From positions 1 through 6,080 of the forward strand of contig URBN01000060.1 of the NCBI GenBank assembly GCA_900546145.1: a DNA stretch of 6,080 nucleotides. The letters run 5' to 3'. The stretch comes from an uncultured Desulfovibrio sp. GTDB lineage: Bacteria > Desulfobacterota > Desulfovibrionia > Desulfovibrionales > Desulfovibrionaceae. Within the stretch, counting starts at the first letter, position 1, and every line of letters begins with the position of its first letter. Positions 4,957 through 6,080 of the stretch are shown here, in pieces. The translations under genes and the position numbers were made by a program. The notes under the pieces are model-generated. The model saw only the letters and a program-made list of their open reading frames with translations. It searched no databases and was not told the DNA's origin.

Positions 4957-5607
4957 ATGACCTATCGACTCTTCTCTCTCATCCTTGCCGGCCTTCTGGC
5001 CCTGCCCTGCGCCGACGCCGGCGCGGAAGCTCTCGAGCCGGGCCAGCACGCGGCCGAGGCAGCGAAGGAAAGCTTCAGGGCAAAACGCGCCGAGGCAGCA
5101 GGCAGAACCCTTAATGTCTCTCCCGCCTCCGTACGCCTCATCAACACAGCCGAGACGGCCACGGCTGCCGACATCGCATCCATGATAAAGGACGGGGCAG
5201 ACGTGAACCTGAAGACCAGGCTCAACGAGACGCCGCTCCTCATCGCCGCCAGAAAAAACAGCGCTGACGCCCTGAAGGTGCTTCTCGATGCCGGGGCAAA
5301 GCCCGCACAGACCGACAAGCTCGGCTGGACGGCCCTCATGCAGGCTGCCATGAGCAACAGCCACGCGGACGTCGTGCCGCTTCTCAGAAACGCAGGATGC
5401 GATGTCAACGCCGCGGACAGCGATGGCAGGACCGCCCTCATGCTGGCCATGGATAATCCCAGCCAGGACGTCGTCCGGGCTCTCATAAAAGCCGGGGCCA
5501 GCGTCACGGCGAAGGACAAAAAAGGCCGGTCCGTCCTGGATTTCGCCAAGAAAAGCAAATTTTCATCCGCATACGTGCCCCTGCTCACCGGGGCCGGAGC
5601 AAAGTAA
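4957..5607 (+). CDS. Secreted ankyrin-repeat protein
   Basis: This 216-residue protein begins with a Sec signal peptide: R4, a hydrophobic core at 5-17, and likely cleavage after ADA at 21 or AGA at 23. The cysteine at 18 follows a proline, so it is not a good lipobox. A charged, Ala-rich helical linker runs from about 25 to 60. Ankyrin repeats follow: a degenerate capping repeat near 63-88 (GADVN), then units near 90-121 (ETPLLIAARK...LLDAGAKP), 123-156 (GWTALMQAA...AGCDVNAAD), 157-189 (GRTALMLAM...AGASVTAKD) and a final partial unit near 190-213. The TxLxxAA and GAxVxxxD signatures are clear in the middle repeats. It is therefore a periplasmic or exported protein-binding module without a visible catalytic domain. 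AAGGTGG lies four bases before the ATG. It sits nine bases after the membrane-anchored gene and 18 bases before glf. Its binding partner is unknown. The adjacent anchored protein is a candidate by position only. Confidence 0.92.
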   Translation: MTYRLFSLILAGLLALPCADAGAEALEPGQHAAEAAKESFRAKRAEAAGRTLNVSPASVRLINTAETATAADIASMIKDGADVNLKTRLNETPLLIAARKNSADALKVLLDAGAKPAQTDKLGWTALMQAAMSNSHADVVPLLRNAGCDVNAADSDGRTALMLAMDNPSQDVVRALIKAGASVTAKDKKGRSVLDFAKKSKFSSAYVPLLTGAGAK

Positions 5608-5625
5608 CCCATACAGGATTCCACT

Positions 5626-6080
5626 ATGCAGTATGATTATCTCATCGTTGGCAGCGGTCTCTTCGGTTCCGTTTTCGCCAGCGAAGCAAAAAAACACGGC
5701 AAAAAATGCCTCGTCATCGACAGGCGTCCCCAGCGCGGCGGCAACATTTACTGCGAGCAGAAGGACGGCATCAACATCCATAAGTACGGCGCCCACATTT
5801 TCCACACTTCCATCCGGAAGGTCTGGGACTATGTGACGAAGCTCGCCGAGTTCAACAACTTCGTAAACAGCCCCGTAGCCAACTATCACGGCGAAATCTA
5901 CAACCTGCCCTTCAACATGAACACCTTCGCCCGCATGTGGAACATTTCCACGCCGGACGAAGCCCTGGCGAAAATCAACGAGCAGCGCAGCGTCATCAAT
6001 CACGAGCCCCGCAACCTCGAGGAGCAGGCCATCAGCCTGGTGGGCCGTGATATCTACGAAAAGCTCATCAAGGGCTACAC
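5626..6080 (+). CDS. glf: UDP-galactopyranose mutase, N-terminal 151 residues (cut by window end)
   Basis: Glf is the flavoenzyme that interconverts UDP-galactopyranose and UDP-galactofuranose, the donor for galactofuranose in O-antigens, capsules and other surface glycans. It acts in the cytosol with reduced FAD. The sequence shows the Rossmann FAD motif LIVGSGLFGSVFA (GxGxxG at residues 9-14), the acidic residue at the end of the second strand (D32 in CLVIDRR), GGN at 38-40, and the diagnostic HKYGAHIFHT block at 52-61. NSPVANYHGEIYNLPFNMNTF also matches Glf well. Family members have about 370-390 residues, so somewhat under half is present here. The ATG at 5626 has AGGA seven bases upstream, and no earlier start fits before the ankyrin stop 18 bases away. 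Its position behind two envelope-directed genes suggests a surface-polysaccharide or envelope locus that continues to the right of the window. Confidence 0.97.
   Translation, partial: MQYDYLIVGSGLFGSVFASEAKKHGKKCLVIDRRPQRGGNIYCEQKDGINIHKYGAHIFHTSIRKVWDYVTKLAEFNNFVNSPVANYHGEIYNLPFNMNTFARMWNISTPDEALAKINEQRSVINHEPRNLEEQAISLVGRDIYEKLIKGY

Noticed and set aside
4962..5624. Minus-strand open frame antisense to the ankyrin gene
   Set aside because: It is the complement of a clear ankyrin-repeat protein. Its Ala/Ser/Arg repeats come from the repeat codons on the other strand.

Overview
The window is a GC-rich bacterial chromosome segment (by eye roughly 60% G+C) with tightly packed genes, strong purine-rich ribosome binding sites and Sec-type signal peptides. 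A Gram-negative anaerobe of the Desulfovibrio/Bilophila/Mailhella kind would fit the combination of a DUF362 protein, an HD-superfamily hydrolase of the COG2316 type and the codon style. That placement is an impression from memory and weakly supported.

Left part (1-3985, all on the minus strand). Read in the direction of transcription, the order is: a 76-residue very acidic coiled-coil protein (3985-3755), an HD-domain hydrolase (3715-3155), three consecutive paralogous HAD phosphatases (3063-2407, 2407-1742, 1745-1080) and a DUF362 protein (1045-104). The HAD genes overlap by 1 and 4 bases (TGATG and ATGA junctions), so they are almost certainly co-translated. The other gaps are 34-91 bases, so one operon of six genes is plausible. 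A strong hairpin without a U-tract sits between the HD gene and the HAD trio. A perfect 12-bp hairpin at the extreme left edge is the likely end of the operon.

Middle (3986-4377). A 392-base divergent intergenic region carries no convincing gene. It holds a 16-bp perfect palindrome, a weak minus-strand promoter candidate and a nested inverted repeat that could fold in RNA.

Right part (4378-6080, plus strand). A membrane-anchored protein of unknown family, a secreted ankyrin-repeat protein and the 5' part of glf (UDP-galactopyranose mutase, cut by the window end) follow each other with gaps of 9 and 18 bases, which suggests an envelope or surface-glycan operon.

The most distinctive feature is the tandem triplication of HAD phosphatases. 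The three copies keep the catalytic residues but differ in the cap and in the motif II loop, so they may have divided substrates between them. No mobile element, CRISPR array, tRNA or rRNA was recognised. The functions of the 76-residue and 189-residue proteins are unknown.
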